A stretch of DNA of 64,000 nucleotides from Sphingomonas sp. (GTDB lineage: Bacteria > Pseudomonadota > Alphaproteobacteria > Sphingomonadales > Sphingomonadaceae), in the NCBI RefSeq assembly GCF_003248515.1, contig NZ_QFOB01000008.1, positions 62,001 to 126,000 of the forward strand, in the 5' to 3' direction. Positions 25,672 to 33,927 of this stretch are shown in pieces (the first letter of the stretch is position 1; every line of letters begins with the position of its first letter). The notes under the pieces are model-generated. The model searched no databases and had not been told where the DNA came from. It saw only the letters and a program-made list of their open reading frames with translations. Position numbers and translations under genes: made by a program.

Positions 25672-27282
25672 ATGCACACACCGGATGACATTGCCGCCCC
25701 CGCCGGATCCGAGATCGCGGCGCTCTCCCGCCGGAGCCTGATCGTGGGCGTGGGCGCATCCGCCGCGCTGATCGCGATCGGCGCGAAGGGGGCGCTGCCG
25801 CTTGCGCCCGGCCTGTTTTCGCTGGGCGTGGCATCCGGCTATCCGATGCCGGGATCGGTAATCCTGTGGACGCGCCTGGCGCCGAAGCCGCTGGAGGCGG
25901 ATGGCGGCATGCCGCCCGCCGATGTTCCGGTGCGCTGGGAAGTGGCGGAGGATGAGGGTTTCGCGCGCATCGCGCGATCGGGCACCGCGCGCGCCGAACC
26001 CGGCTGGGGCCATTCGGTGCATGTCGAGGCAGCCGGGCTCAGGCCGGCGCGAGTCTATCATTACCGCTTCATCGCGGGTGGGGAGACGAGCCCCGTCGGC
26101 CGCACGCGCACCGCGCCGGCGGCGGGGGTGATGCCCGATCGCTTCCGCTTCGCCTTCGCCTCCTGCCAGAAATATGAGGCGGGCTTCTACGCCGCCTATC
26201 GCCACATGGTGGCCGACGATCCCGATCTGGTCGTGTTCCTGGGCGACTATATCTACGAGGCGGATCCCAATCCCAGGAATGCGGTGCGCCTCCACCTCAA
26301 TCCGGAGCCGAAGGATATTGGCGGCTATCGGGTGCGCTACGCGACCTACAAGCGCGATCCGCTGCTCCAGGCCGCGCATCAGGCGGCACCCTGGCTGCTG
26401 ACGTGGGACGATCACGAAGTGGCCAACGATTATGCCGCTGATCTCGATGAGAAGAATGGCGATCGTGGCGCCTTCCTGCTCCGTCGCGCCGCCGCCTATC
26501 AGGCCTATTACGAGCATCAGCCGCTGCCGCTGTGGGCGCGGCCGAAGGGGCCTTCGATGCGGCTCTATACGGCGGTCGACTGGGGTGGGCTCGCCCAGTT
26601 CCAGATCGTCGACGATCGCCAGTATCGCGGCCCCCGCGCCTGCCAGCCGCCCGAATTGCTGGCGCGGCACGAGCAATATCAGGTGCTGGTTCCGCCCTGC
26701 GCCGATCTCGATGATCCGGGCCGCACGATGCTGGGCAGCGCGCAGGAACAGTGGCTGATGCGGCAGCTTGGCACCACGAAGGCGCGCTGGAACATCCTCG
26801 CGCAGGAGACGCTGATGCGCCGGCAGGGGCGGATCGACGCCGCGCATCCCGAAAAGGGCCCGCTGCTTTCGGCCGATACATGGTCCACCTATCCGGTGGC
26901 GCGGGATCGCATCTTCCGCCGTTGGGCCGAGGCGAGGACCGCCAATCCCTTCTCGATCGGCGGCGACATCCACGCCTTCGCCGCCGATTCGATCCAGGAT
27001 CCCGCGCGGCCCGATGCGGCGCCGATCGGCGCCGAGTTCGTCGGCGGATCGATCACCTCGCTGTTCAACGATGCGAGCTTCAAGCAGCAGGCGCCGGCCA
27101 ACGGGCTTGTCTTCGCGGAGAATGAGGTGCGCGGCTATGGCCTCGCGACCTTGACCCCCGATGGCGGCGATGTCGCGTTCCGGGGCCTTGCCAACGCGCT
27201 GAAGGAAGACAGTGCGATTGCCGATATCGCCCGCTTCACGCTCGATCCGCGCGAACCCGGCATTCACAAGACGCTGGGCTGA
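25672..27282 (+). CDS. phoD: PhoD family alkaline phosphatase/phosphodiesterase
   Basis: A 536-residue enzyme with a Tat signal (LSRRSLIVGVGASAALIAIG), an N-terminal Fn3-like PhoD domain, and a metallophosphatase core. Metal-site motifs are FAFASCQKYEAG, VVFLGDYIYE, TWDDHEVANDY and FSIGGDIHAFAAD. PhoD is a Ca/Fe enzyme that releases phosphate from phosphodiesters and monoesters in the periplasm. I chose the ATG at 25672, with GAAGG at a fair distance, over 25648. Pho-box-like sites upstream agree with phosphate-starvation control. Transcribed away from the TBDR and its coupled propeller protein. Confidence 0.92.
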   Translation: MHTPDDIAAPAGSEIAALSRRSLIVGVGASAALIAIGAKGALPLAPGLFSLGVASGYPMPGSVILWTRLAPKPLEADGGMPPADVPVRWEVAEDEGFARIARSGTARAEPGWGHSVHVEAAGLRPARVYHYRFIAGGETSPVGRTRTAPAAGVMPDRFRFAFASCQKYEAGFYAAYRHMVADDPDLVVFLGDYIYEADPNPRNAVRLHLNPEPKDIGGYRVRYATYKRDPLLQAAHQAAPWLLTWDDHEVANDYAADLDEKNGDRGAFLLRRAAAYQAYYEHQPLPLWARPKGPSMRLYTAVDWGGLAQFQIVDDRQYRGPRACQPPELLARHEQYQVLVPPCADLDDPGRTMLGSAQEQWLMRQLGTTKARWNILAQETLMRRQGRIDAAHPEKGPLLSADTWSTYPVARDRIFRRWAEARTANPFSIGGDIHAFAADSIQDPARPDAAPIGAEFVGGSITSLFNDASFKQQAPANGLVFAENEVRGYGLATLTPDGGDVAFRGLANALKEDSAIADIARFTLDPREPGIHKTLG

Positions 27283-27324
27283 TCGGCAACCTTCGGCTCA
27301 GGCCCCCTCCAGCCGGGCCGGTCT

Positions 27325-27984
27325 CTATGGACGGGGGGCGGCCAGCGCCTTGCGCACCGCCGGCGCGATGCGGCTCACGATGATCCGCACGCCGCGCGCA
27401 TTGGCGTGGATGCCATCCGCCTGGAAAAGATCGCGATGGCCCACCACCCCATCGAGGAAGAAGGGGTAGAAGGCCACGCGATGCCGCGCGGCGAGCCGCG
27501 CATAGAGGCTGTCGAACCTGGCGCGATAGGCCTCGCCCAGATTGGGCGCGGCACGCATGCCGACGAGCAGGGTGGGGATGCGGCGGCGGCCCAGCTCGGT
27601 CAGGATCGCATCCAGATTGGCCTCGGCCACTTCGGGTGGGAGGCCGCGCAGCATATCGTTGCCGCCAAATTCCACGATCACGAGATCAGGCGGCGTGCCG
27701 AGGCCGCGCAGGCCCCAGCGCAGCCGGGCCTTGCCCTGCGCGGTGGTATCGCCCGCGACGCCACCGTTGCGCACCGTGGCGGACAGGCCACCGCGCCGGA
27801 GGCCCGCCTGCAATTGCGCGGGAAAGCCATCGGCGGGAGGCAGGCCATAGCCGGCGGTGAGGCTGTCGCCGAATGCCCAGATCACGGGGGCGACCGGGGT
27901 CGCCCGCGCCGGAAAACCGGCAATCAGGCCGAGGAGGAGATAGACAAAAGCGCGAACCGCTCCATATCCCTTGCGCCGTGCCAT
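27325..27984 (-). CDS. tesA: Arylesterase/acyl-CoA thioesterase, SGNH family
   Basis: A 219-residue periplasmic SGNH hydrolase: signal peptide (about 1-25), block I FGDSLTAGYG with the nucleophilic Ser, Gly block VRNGGVAGDTT, block III EFGGNDMLRG and the C-terminal DGIHANARG with the Asp/His pair. TesA-type enzymes hydrolyse acyl thioesters, lysophospholipids and aryl esters. The ATG at 27984 follows AAGGAGCGAAG; 28002 is an alternative. It is divergent from ybbA-ybbP, an arrangement conserved as far as E. coli, and its 5' end overlaps the ybbA start. Confidence 0.9.
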   Translation of the reverse strand: MARRKGYGAVRAFVYLLLGLIAGFPARATPVAPVIWAFGDSLTAGYGLPPADGFPAQLQAGLRRGGLSATVRNGGVAGDTTAQGKARLRWGLRGLGTPPDLVIVEFGGNDMLRGLPPEVAEANLDAILTELGRRRIPTLLVGMRAAPNLGEAYRARFDSLYARLAARHRVAFYPFFLDGVVGHRDLFQADGIHANARGVRIIVSRIAPAVRKALAAPRP

Positions 27985-28697
27985 CTTCGCTCCTTCCGCC
28001 ATTCCGGGATCCCGATAGCATCGTCGTCGATGCGCGCCATCTCACGCTGGCGCTGGGCCGCCCGCCCGCGCGGGTGGAGGTGTTGCGCGGTATCGATCTT
28101 ACGATCGCGGCGGGCGAGAGCGTGGCGCTGCTAGGCCCGTCCGGTTCGGGCAAATCCTCGCTCATGGCGGTGCTCTCCGGGCTGGAGCGGCCAAGCGGCG
28201 GCAGCGTGCGCGTGGCGGGCCTGGCCTTCGAGGCGATGGACGAGGATGCGCTCGCCGTGGCGCGTCGCGGCCGGATCGGCATCGTGCTCCAGGCTTTCCA
28301 CCTGCTGCCGACGATGACGGCTCTGGAAAATGTCGCCGTGCCGCTGGAGCTTGCGGGCGAGCGGGATGCCTTCGCGCGGGCCGAGGCGGAGCTGGCGGCG
28401 GTGGGCCTTTCGCACCGCATCCACCATTATCCCACCCAGCTTTCAGGCGGCGAGCAGCAGCGCGTGGCGATCGCCCGCGCGCTGGCACCGCGCCCGGCCC
28501 TGCTGTTTGCGGACGAGCCGACCGGCAATCTGGATGGCGCGACCGGCCGGATCATCATGGATCTGCTGTTCGAACGCCACGCCGCGACCGGCGCTACCCT
28601 GCTCGTCATCACGCATGATCCGGCGCTGGCGGCGCGCTGCCGCCGGATCGTGGAACTGGCCAACGGCCTGATCGTCGCGGATCGCGGCACGGCATGA
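27978..28697 (+). CDS. ybbA: ABC transporter ATP-binding protein YbbA
   Basis: A 239-residue ATPase of the LolD/MacB type with Walker A GPSGSGKSS, Q-loop VLQAFHLLP, signature LSGGEQQRVAIARAL, Walker B LLFADEPTGNLD and the switch His in VITHDP. With the downstream permease it forms a type VII (mechanotransmission) ABC system. The start is a GTG at 27978 without a clear ribosome site. No better in-frame start exists upstream of VDARHLTLALG, so the divergent tesA and ybbA genes overlap by 7 nt at their starts. ATGA overlap with ybbP. Confidence 0.88.
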   Translation: MPSSLLPPFRDPDSIVVDARHLTLALGRPPARVEVLRGIDLTIAAGESVALLGPSGSGKSSLMAVLSGLERPSGGSVRVAGLAFEAMDEDALAVARRGRIGIVLQAFHLLPTMTALENVAVPLELAGERDAFARAEAELAAVGLSHRIHHYPTQLSGGEQQRVAIARALAPRPALLFADEPTGNLDGATGRIIMDLLFERHAATGATLLVITHDPALAARCRRIVELANGLIVADRGTA

Positions 28698-31183
28698 TCG
28701 CCTGGCGACTGGCGCTGCGCGATCTTCGCGCCGGCGGGCGCGGGCTGATGCTGCTGGCGATCTGCCTGTTCGTGGGCACGGCGGCGCTGGCCGGGATTGG
28801 CAGCCTTTCCGCCAGCATCCTCACCGCGATCGAGGCGCAGAGCCGCGCGATGCTGGGCGGCGATCTGGAAATGCGCGTGTCGCAGCGCCGCGCCACGGTG
28901 GAGGAAGCCGCAGCTTTTGCGCGCGCCGGCCGCCTTTCCGAAAGCATTTCCACGCGCAGCATGGCGCAGGGATCGGACGGTACGGCACCGGTGCTCGTCA
29001 CGCTGAAAGCGGCCGACGGCGCCTGGCCGCTCGTCGGCACGCTGCGGTTGCAGCCGGGCGCGCTGAGCCCACGGCCGAAGGGATTGCAGGCGGCGATCGC
29101 GCCCGTCCTCGCGGATCGGCTGGGTCTGCATGTGGGCGACGGGATGCGGCTGGGCGCGGCGCGCATGAAGGTGATCGGCCTGATTGCGGAGGAGCCGGGC
29201 GCGCTGGGGCAGGGCTTCGCCTTCGGGCCGAGCGTGATCGTGGACATGGCCGGGCTGGATGCGACCGGCACGATCCAGCCCGGCAGCCTCTATGAAAGCC
29301 GCTATCGGCTGCTGCTGCCGCCCGGCACCGATGCGGGCAGGCTGGGGCAGGATTTCGTGCATCGCTTCCCCAGCGCCGGATGGACGGCCCGCACGCCCGA
29401 TCAGGCATCCGACGCGCTTCGCCGCAGCATCGGCCAGCTCGGCCAGTTCCTGCTGCTCGTCGGGCTCGCCGCGCTCGTCATCGCCGGCGTGGGCGTGGGC
29501 AGCGGAGTGAGCGCCTATCTCGCGGGCAAGACGCGCATGATCGCCACGCTGCGCGTGCTGGGCGCGCGGGCGGCGACGATCGCGTCCCTCTTCCTGATCG
29601 AACTGGGGCTGACGGCCGCGATCGGCATACTGGCCGGGCTGGCGCTGGGCGCGGCGGTGCCGTGGATCGTCGCGGCGGTGGCGGGCGAGGCGCTTCCCGT
29701 GCCGCCGCGCCTTGCTCTCTATCCGGAACCCCTTGCCGTGGCTGCCGCGCTCGGCCTGCTGATCGCCTTGCTCTTCGCCTTGCCGGCCCTGTCGCGCGCG
29801 CGATCCGTGCCGGCGGCCGCGCTGTTGCGCGATGCCCTGCTGCCGGCGGGCCGCCCCACGCGATCCGTGCTCGCGGGAATGGCGCTGCTGCTGGCCATGC
29901 TTGTCGCGCTGACCGTGCTCACCGCCAGCGATCGCTGGATCGCCCTGGGCTTCGTGGGGGCGGTCGCGGCGCTGCTGCTGGGGCTGTGGCTGCTCGGTCT
30001 TGGGATACGGTGGGTGCTCGTGCGCCTGCCCCGGCCGCGCCATCCCCTGCTGCGCCTCGCGCTCACCAACCTGCACCGGCCCGGCGCGCAGACCGATCGG
30101 CTCACGGTCGCGCTGGGGCTCGGCTTCACGCTCTTCGTGGCGCTCGCCATCGTCGATACCAGCCTGGCGGGCGAACTGGCCGATGTGGCGCCGGCCAAGG
30201 CGCCCCGCTTCTTCGCGATCGACGTGCAACCGGAAGATGCGGGGGTGTTTCGCAGGGCCGTGACGGATGCCACGCCCGGCGCGCGGATCGAGGTGGTGCC
30301 CTCGCTGCGCGGATCGATCGTGGGGCTCAAGGGCGTTCGCATCGCGGACATGAAGACGGCGCCGGACAGCTGGCTGATCCGGGGCGATCGGACGATCACC
30401 TGGTCCGCCTCGGTGCCGCCGCGCAACCGCATCGTCGCCGGCCGGTGGTGGCCCGCTTCCTATCGCGGGCCGCCACTCGTCTCGATGGACGAGGCGGGCG
30501 CCAGGGCGCTGGGGCTGAAGGTGGGTGACAGCATCACCGTCGCGGTGCTGGGCGTGGAGGTGCCGGCGCGGATCGCGGCGCTCCGGCAGGTCGACTGGGG
30601 CGGGCTCGGCATCAATTTCGCGCTGATCTTCTCGCCCGGCTATATCGAGGAGGCGCCGCACAGCCTGCTCGCCAGCATCTATGCGCCGCCCGATCGCGAC
30701 GGGCGCATCGCCGATGCGGTCGCGCGTGCCTTGCCCTCCGTCACGATGATCCGCACCGGCGACGTGATCGGGCAGGTGGCGGAAATGCTCGGCCGGCTGA
30801 CGATCGCGATCCGCACGGCAGCGGCGGTGACGGTCGCCGCCGGAATCGTGGTGCTGATCGGCGCGATCGCCGCCTCCGGTCGCAGCCGGCGCTACGATGT
30901 CGTCGTGCTGAAGCTCTTGGGCGCGAGCCGGCGGCAGATCCTGCTCGTCCAGGCCTTCGAATATATCCTGCTGTCCGCCCTGCTCGCCGGCATCGCGCTG
31001 ATCGTGGGCGGGATTGGCGGCTGGTATGTCGTCACGCAGACCTTCGCGCTGGGCTGGTCGCCGGGCGGCTGGGCCGTGGCGGCGACGCTTTGCGCGGCCA
31101 CGCTGACGACGCTGGCGGTGGGCCTGCTCGGCAACCGCGCTTTGCTTTCGACGCGGCCGGCGGAAAGCCTGCGTTCCCTGTAG
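28694..31183 (+). CDS. ybbP: FtsX-like ABC transporter permease YbbP
   Basis: An 829-residue permease with two FtsX domains and about ten predicted membrane helices: one near the N-terminus (LMLLAICLFVGTAALAGIG), then groups at about residues 245-350, 390-455 and 700-820, with periplasmic MacB-PCD-like regions between. E. coli YbbP has the same layout and length. Coupled to ybbA by ATGA. The substrate is unknown; linkage with the lipid esterase TesA suggests lipid or lipopeptide handling in the envelope. Confidence 0.9.
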   Translation: MIAWRLALRDLRAGGRGLMLLAICLFVGTAALAGIGSLSASILTAIEAQSRAMLGGDLEMRVSQRRATVEEAAAFARAGRLSESISTRSMAQGSDGTAPVLVTLKAADGAWPLVGTLRLQPGALSPRPKGLQAAIAPVLADRLGLHVGDGMRLGAARMKVIGLIAEEPGALGQGFAFGPSVIVDMAGLDATGTIQPGSLYESRYRLLLPPGTDAGRLGQDFVHRFPSAGWTARTPDQASDALRRSIGQLGQFLLLVGLAALVIAGVGVGSGVSAYLAGKTRMIATLRVLGARAATIASLFLIELGLTAAIGILAGLALGAAVPWIVAAVAGEALPVPPRLALYPEPLAVAAALGLLIALLFALPALSRARSVPAAALLRDALLPAGRPTRSVLAGMALLLAMLVALTVLTASDRWIALGFVGAVAALLLGLWLLGLGIRWVLVRLPRPRHPLLRLALTNLHRPGAQTDRLTVALGLGFTLFVALAIVDTSLAGELADVAPAKAPRFFAIDVQPEDAGVFRRAVTDATPGARIEVVPSLRGSIVGLKGVRIADMKTAPDSWLIRGDRTITWSASVPPRNRIVAGRWWPASYRGPPLVSMDEAGARALGLKVGDSITVAVLGVEVPARIAALRQVDWGGLGINFALIFSPGYIEEAPHSLLASIYAPPDRDGRIADAVARALPSVTMIRTGDVIGQVAEMLGRLTIAIRTAAAVTVAAGIVVLIGAIAASGRSRRYDVVVLKLLGASRRQILLVQAFEYILLSALLAGIALIVGGIGGWYVVTQTFALGWSPGGWAVAATLCAATLTTLAVGLLGNRALLSTRPAESLRSL

Positions 31184-31195
31184 GCGTGCCGCCGG

Positions 31196-32140
31196 TCAGG
31201 GCCGTGGCGGATCGGCCAGTGCGATCGCTCCCGTCCAGTCCGGCAGGGCATCGATCACGCCGATCCGGCCGCAGGTGATCGCGCCACAGGCCGAAGCGAT
31301 GCGCAACGCCTGCTGCGGATCGCCCGTCCGTGCGAGCGCGACGACGAGCCCGGCAAGGAAGGCGTCACCGCAGCCTGTCGCGTCCACCGCCGCCACCGGG
31401 AAAGCGGGCTGGCGCAGATGCGTGCCGTCGCGCCGCCACAGGAGCGCGCCTTCGGCTCCCAGCGTCACGACGAGCGTCTCGATCCCATTTTCAAACAGCG
31501 CGTGGGCAAGGGATGCGAAGCCCCCGCTTCCTTCGGTCGACGGCGCGGCGAGTTCCGCGATCAGGGCCGCCGCCTCGGTCGTGTTGACGACCAGCATGTC
31601 CGTCGTCGCGAGAATGTCTGCCCGGATCGGACGATAGGGCGAGGGGTTCAGGATGGTCGGCACGCCCGCCGCGCGCGCGATCGCGAAGGCGGCGGTGATC
31701 ACCTCGTCTCCCACCTCATATTGCGCGATCACCGCGCCCGCGGCGGCGATGCGGGCGGCGGCGGCCTTCGCCTCGCGCGCCGAAAGCAGGCCATTCGCGC
31801 CGGGATAGACGGCGATCATATTCTCGCCATGCGCGTCGATCAGGCCGACGCCGGTGCCGCTCGGCCCGGCGAAGCGCACCAGCATGTCTTCGGGCAGATC
31901 GGCTTTCGCCAGCGCCTCCACCGCCATCGGCGCGAAACTGTCGCTGCCGATCGCGACGATCCCGTCGACCAGGGCGCCCAGCCGGCGCGCGGCGATCGCG
32001 ACGTTCAGGCCCTTGCCGCCTGCTTCCAGCAGCAGATCCTCGCCCAGCAGGGACTGGCCAGGAACGGGCAGCCGCGCGACCTTCATCGAGAGCGCCGCGA
32101 CGAAACTGCCGATCACGAAAAGAGGTGAGTTGCTGTTCAC
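31196..32140 (-). CDS. PfkB family sugar kinase, ribokinase-like
   Basis: A 314-residue kinase with the N-terminal PfkB motif EAGGKGLNVAIAARRLGA (about 39-56) and the C-terminal motif DATGCGDAFLAGL (253-265; catalytic base Asp259). The anion-hole motif is usually GAGD; here Cys replaces Ala, which some ribokinases and nucleoside kinases tolerate. The GTG start at 32140 follows GGAG. It is divergent from a GntR/UTRA regulator, which probably controls it. The sugar cannot be told from sequence. Confidence 0.85.
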   Translation of the reverse strand: MNSNSPLFVIGSFVAALSMKVARLPVPGQSLLGEDLLLEAGGKGLNVAIAARRLGALVDGIVAIGSDSFAPMAVEALAKADLPEDMLVRFAGPSGTGVGLIDAHGENMIAVYPGANGLLSAREAKAAAARIAAAGAVIAQYEVGDEVITAAFAIARAAGVPTILNPSPYRPIRADILATTDMLVVNTTEAAALIAELAAPSTEGSGGFASLAHALFENGIETLVVTLGAEGALLWRRDGTHLRQPAFPVAAVDATGCGDAFLAGLVVALARTGDPQQALRIASACGAITCGRIGVIDALPDWTGAIALADPPRP

Positions 32141-32279
32141 GCTCTCCGCGATTCTGTTATAGGTGAGTCTCGCTTCCCCAATAGACGAGCCAGACGCCCC
32201 CCATCATGCACGACGCCCCTATTTCTCGTCACGAATCCTCCCCCGATGATGTGACGAGCATGCGGCAGGATCCGTTCCA

Positions 32280-33017
32280 TTGCAGCATCTGATCCGCCTC
32301 GATCACGAATCCACCCGGTCGCTCTACCTCCAGCTGGAGGAACAGATTTCGGAACTCATCACCACCGGCCAGATCACCGGTGGCACGCGCCTTCCCTCCG
32401 AACGGCAGCTGGCCGAGGATCTGGGAGTGAGCCGCTCCACCGTGCAGCAGAGCTACACGATGCTGCGCGAACGGCGGATGATCGTGGGGCAGGGGCGACA
32501 AGGCTCGATCGTGCCGGCGGAGGCCGCCCGCCTGCGTTCCGGAATGGACAGGCTGCGTGGCTTCACGCAGGAAATGGCGGAGCTGGGACGTACCGCCTCC
32601 ACCCGCGTTCTCGAGCATCGCATCGTCACGGATCGTTCGGTGGCCTCGCTGTTCGGCCTGCCGTCGACGGCACGCTTCCTCTTCCTCGTCCGCATTCGTC
32701 TGGGAGACGATGTGCCGCTCTCGCGCGAGACGGCGTGGTACAGCCTGGATGCGGCGCCCTTCCTCGAGGGCGCCGATCTCGAAGGCTCCATCTATGGCCA
32801 GCTCGCGGCGGAGGGGCTGATCCCGGCCCATTGCGACCAGACGATCGAGGCGACGCCGCCCACCCAATCCGAACGCGACATATTCGGTTTCGAGGAGGCG
32901 GTGCCATGCCTGCTCATCAAGCGGCGCACCTATCTGCGCGACGGGCCGATGGTGGAATATGTCGAGGGCGTGTTCCGGGGCGACACCTACATTTATCGCC
33001 TGCGCCTGGATTCCTGA
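32280..33017 (+). CDS. GntR family regulator, HutC/UTRA subfamily
   Basis: A 245-residue regulator with a winged helix (about residues 8-75, LPSERQLAEDLGVSRSTVQQ) and a UTRA effector domain (about 90-240, including MAELGRTASTRVLEHR and CLLIKRRTYLRDGPMVEYVEG). UTRA regulators bind phosphosugars or small metabolites. The frame starts with TTG at 32280; no ATG or GTG lies nearby in frame. Divergent from the PfkB kinase, whose product could be the effector (inference). Confidence 0.85.
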   Translation: MQHLIRLDHESTRSLYLQLEEQISELITTGQITGGTRLPSERQLAEDLGVSRSTVQQSYTMLRERRMIVGQGRQGSIVPAEAARLRSGMDRLRGFTQEMAELGRTASTRVLEHRIVTDRSVASLFGLPSTARFLFLVRIRLGDDVPLSRETAWYSLDAAPFLEGADLEGSIYGQLAAEGLIPAHCDQTIEATPPTQSERDIFGFEEAVPCLLIKRRTYLRDGPMVEYVEGVFRGDTYIYRLRLDS

Positions 33018-33026
33018 CGGGGCGCG

Positions 33027-33848
33027 TCACATCGCCTGGAAGGCGAGCGTGACCGTGTAGCTGTAATAGGGCGCGGCGGCCCCGGCGGGTGCCGCATCCC
33101 GGTGCCGCACCAGCATCAGATAGCGGCCCGCATCGGGCGGCGTGAGCGAGACGCGGCCAGCCGTATCCGTTTTGAGTTCGATCACCTGCTTGGTGCCGTC
33201 ATAATAGCCGGCCTCGCGAAACAGTGTGACGAGCGTGCCGGCGAGCGGCCTGCCCCGATAGAGGATTTCGAAGGTCGCGGCTTCCTTCGCACCATAGGCG
33301 CTGGGATCGCCGAGCGGATGAATTTCCAGCGCCGTACCGCGCGGCTTCAGTGCCGCCATGCTCCCGGGCCGGCCGTGCAGCACGTAGGCGTCGGCAAGGG
33401 TGGTGCTCTGCGCGGTGACGATCGCGGCACCCGCCGGCACCTCGCCATCCTCCCCGGCAATCTTCCAGGCGCCGCCCTCCCGATACATCTTGTTCATCCG
33501 GCCGAGCCGCTGGCCTGACGAGAGGCGATAGAGGCCATCCCGCGCCAGCGGGGCTTCCACGATCGTCATGTCCGTGAGCAGGGCGGGTGTGTCCAGCCGG
33601 GTCGTCATGCCGTCCGGTCCTGTGATCTCGAAGGGCGCGTCCCGCATGCCGATTTCCGGCCGGAAGGCATCCTCCCCGAAGGCCGCCTCGATCGTCACCT
33701 GCTTGCGTGCGCCGGCTTCGAAGGTGCTGGGCAGCACATAGGGCATATGTGCGCCGGCCGGGGTCCCGGTCAGGGCCAGGGCGATTCCCGTCCCTGCCAC
33801 CACCACCGCCGCCCATGTCATATGTCCCGTTCTGGAGCGTCGCATCAC
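33027..33848 (-). CDS. DUF4198 family periplasmic protein
   Basis: A 273-residue protein with a signal peptide (cleavage near PAGAHM, residue 33) and a DUF4198 domain, seen in HMPYVLPSTFEAG at the mature N-terminus and GRVSLTPPDAGRYLMLVRH near the end. The family often accompanies metal- or iron-linked TonB receptors and may bind metal through the N-terminal His. It is divergent from the TBDR at 33928, and the shared region carries a Fur-box-like sequence inside a long inverted repeat. Confidence 0.8.
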   Translation of the reverse strand: MMRRSRTGHMTWAAVVVAGTGIALALTGTPAGAHMPYVLPSTFEAGARKQVTIEAAFGEDAFRPEIGMRDAPFEITGPDGMTTRLDTPALLTDMTIVEAPLARDGLYRLSSGQRLGRMNKMYREGGAWKIAGEDGEVPAGAAIVTAQSTTLADAYVLHGRPGSMAALKPRGTALEIHPLGDPSAYGAKEAATFEILYRGRPLAGTLVTLFREAGYYDGTKQVIELKTDTAGRVSLTPPDAGRYLMLVRHRDAAPAGAAAPYYSYTVTLAFQAM

Positions 33849-33861
33849 TTCGTCCCGATCG

Positions 33862-33916
33862 TTTCGTTGTCGGCTTGCTAATGAGAATGACTCGCACTAG
33901 CAAGCCGACAACGAAA
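33862..33916. promoter_or_regulatory. Fur-box-like sequence framed by a perfect 19-bp inverted repeat
   Basis: The left arm TTTCGTTGTCGGCTTGCTA (33862-33880) is exactly complementary to the right arm at 33898-33916. The 17-nt loop ATGAGAATGACTCGCAC together with the flanking A resembles an iron-uptake-type Fur box (AATGAGAATGAnTCGCA). The element ends 11 nt before the TBDR ATG and 14 nt beyond the DUF4198 start. It could be a composite operator, an RNA stem in the leader, or both. Confidence 0.7.
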
Positions 33917-33927
33917 AAGGGACCTCG

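Noticed and set aside
22939..27267. A single 1442-codon minus-strand frame covering the TBDR and the antisense of phoD
   Set aside because: The part upstream of 25530 is antisense to the clear PhoD protein. It has low-complexity, Arg/His/Asp-rich composition typical of shadow frames at high GC. The true receptor start has a ribosome site and signal peptide.
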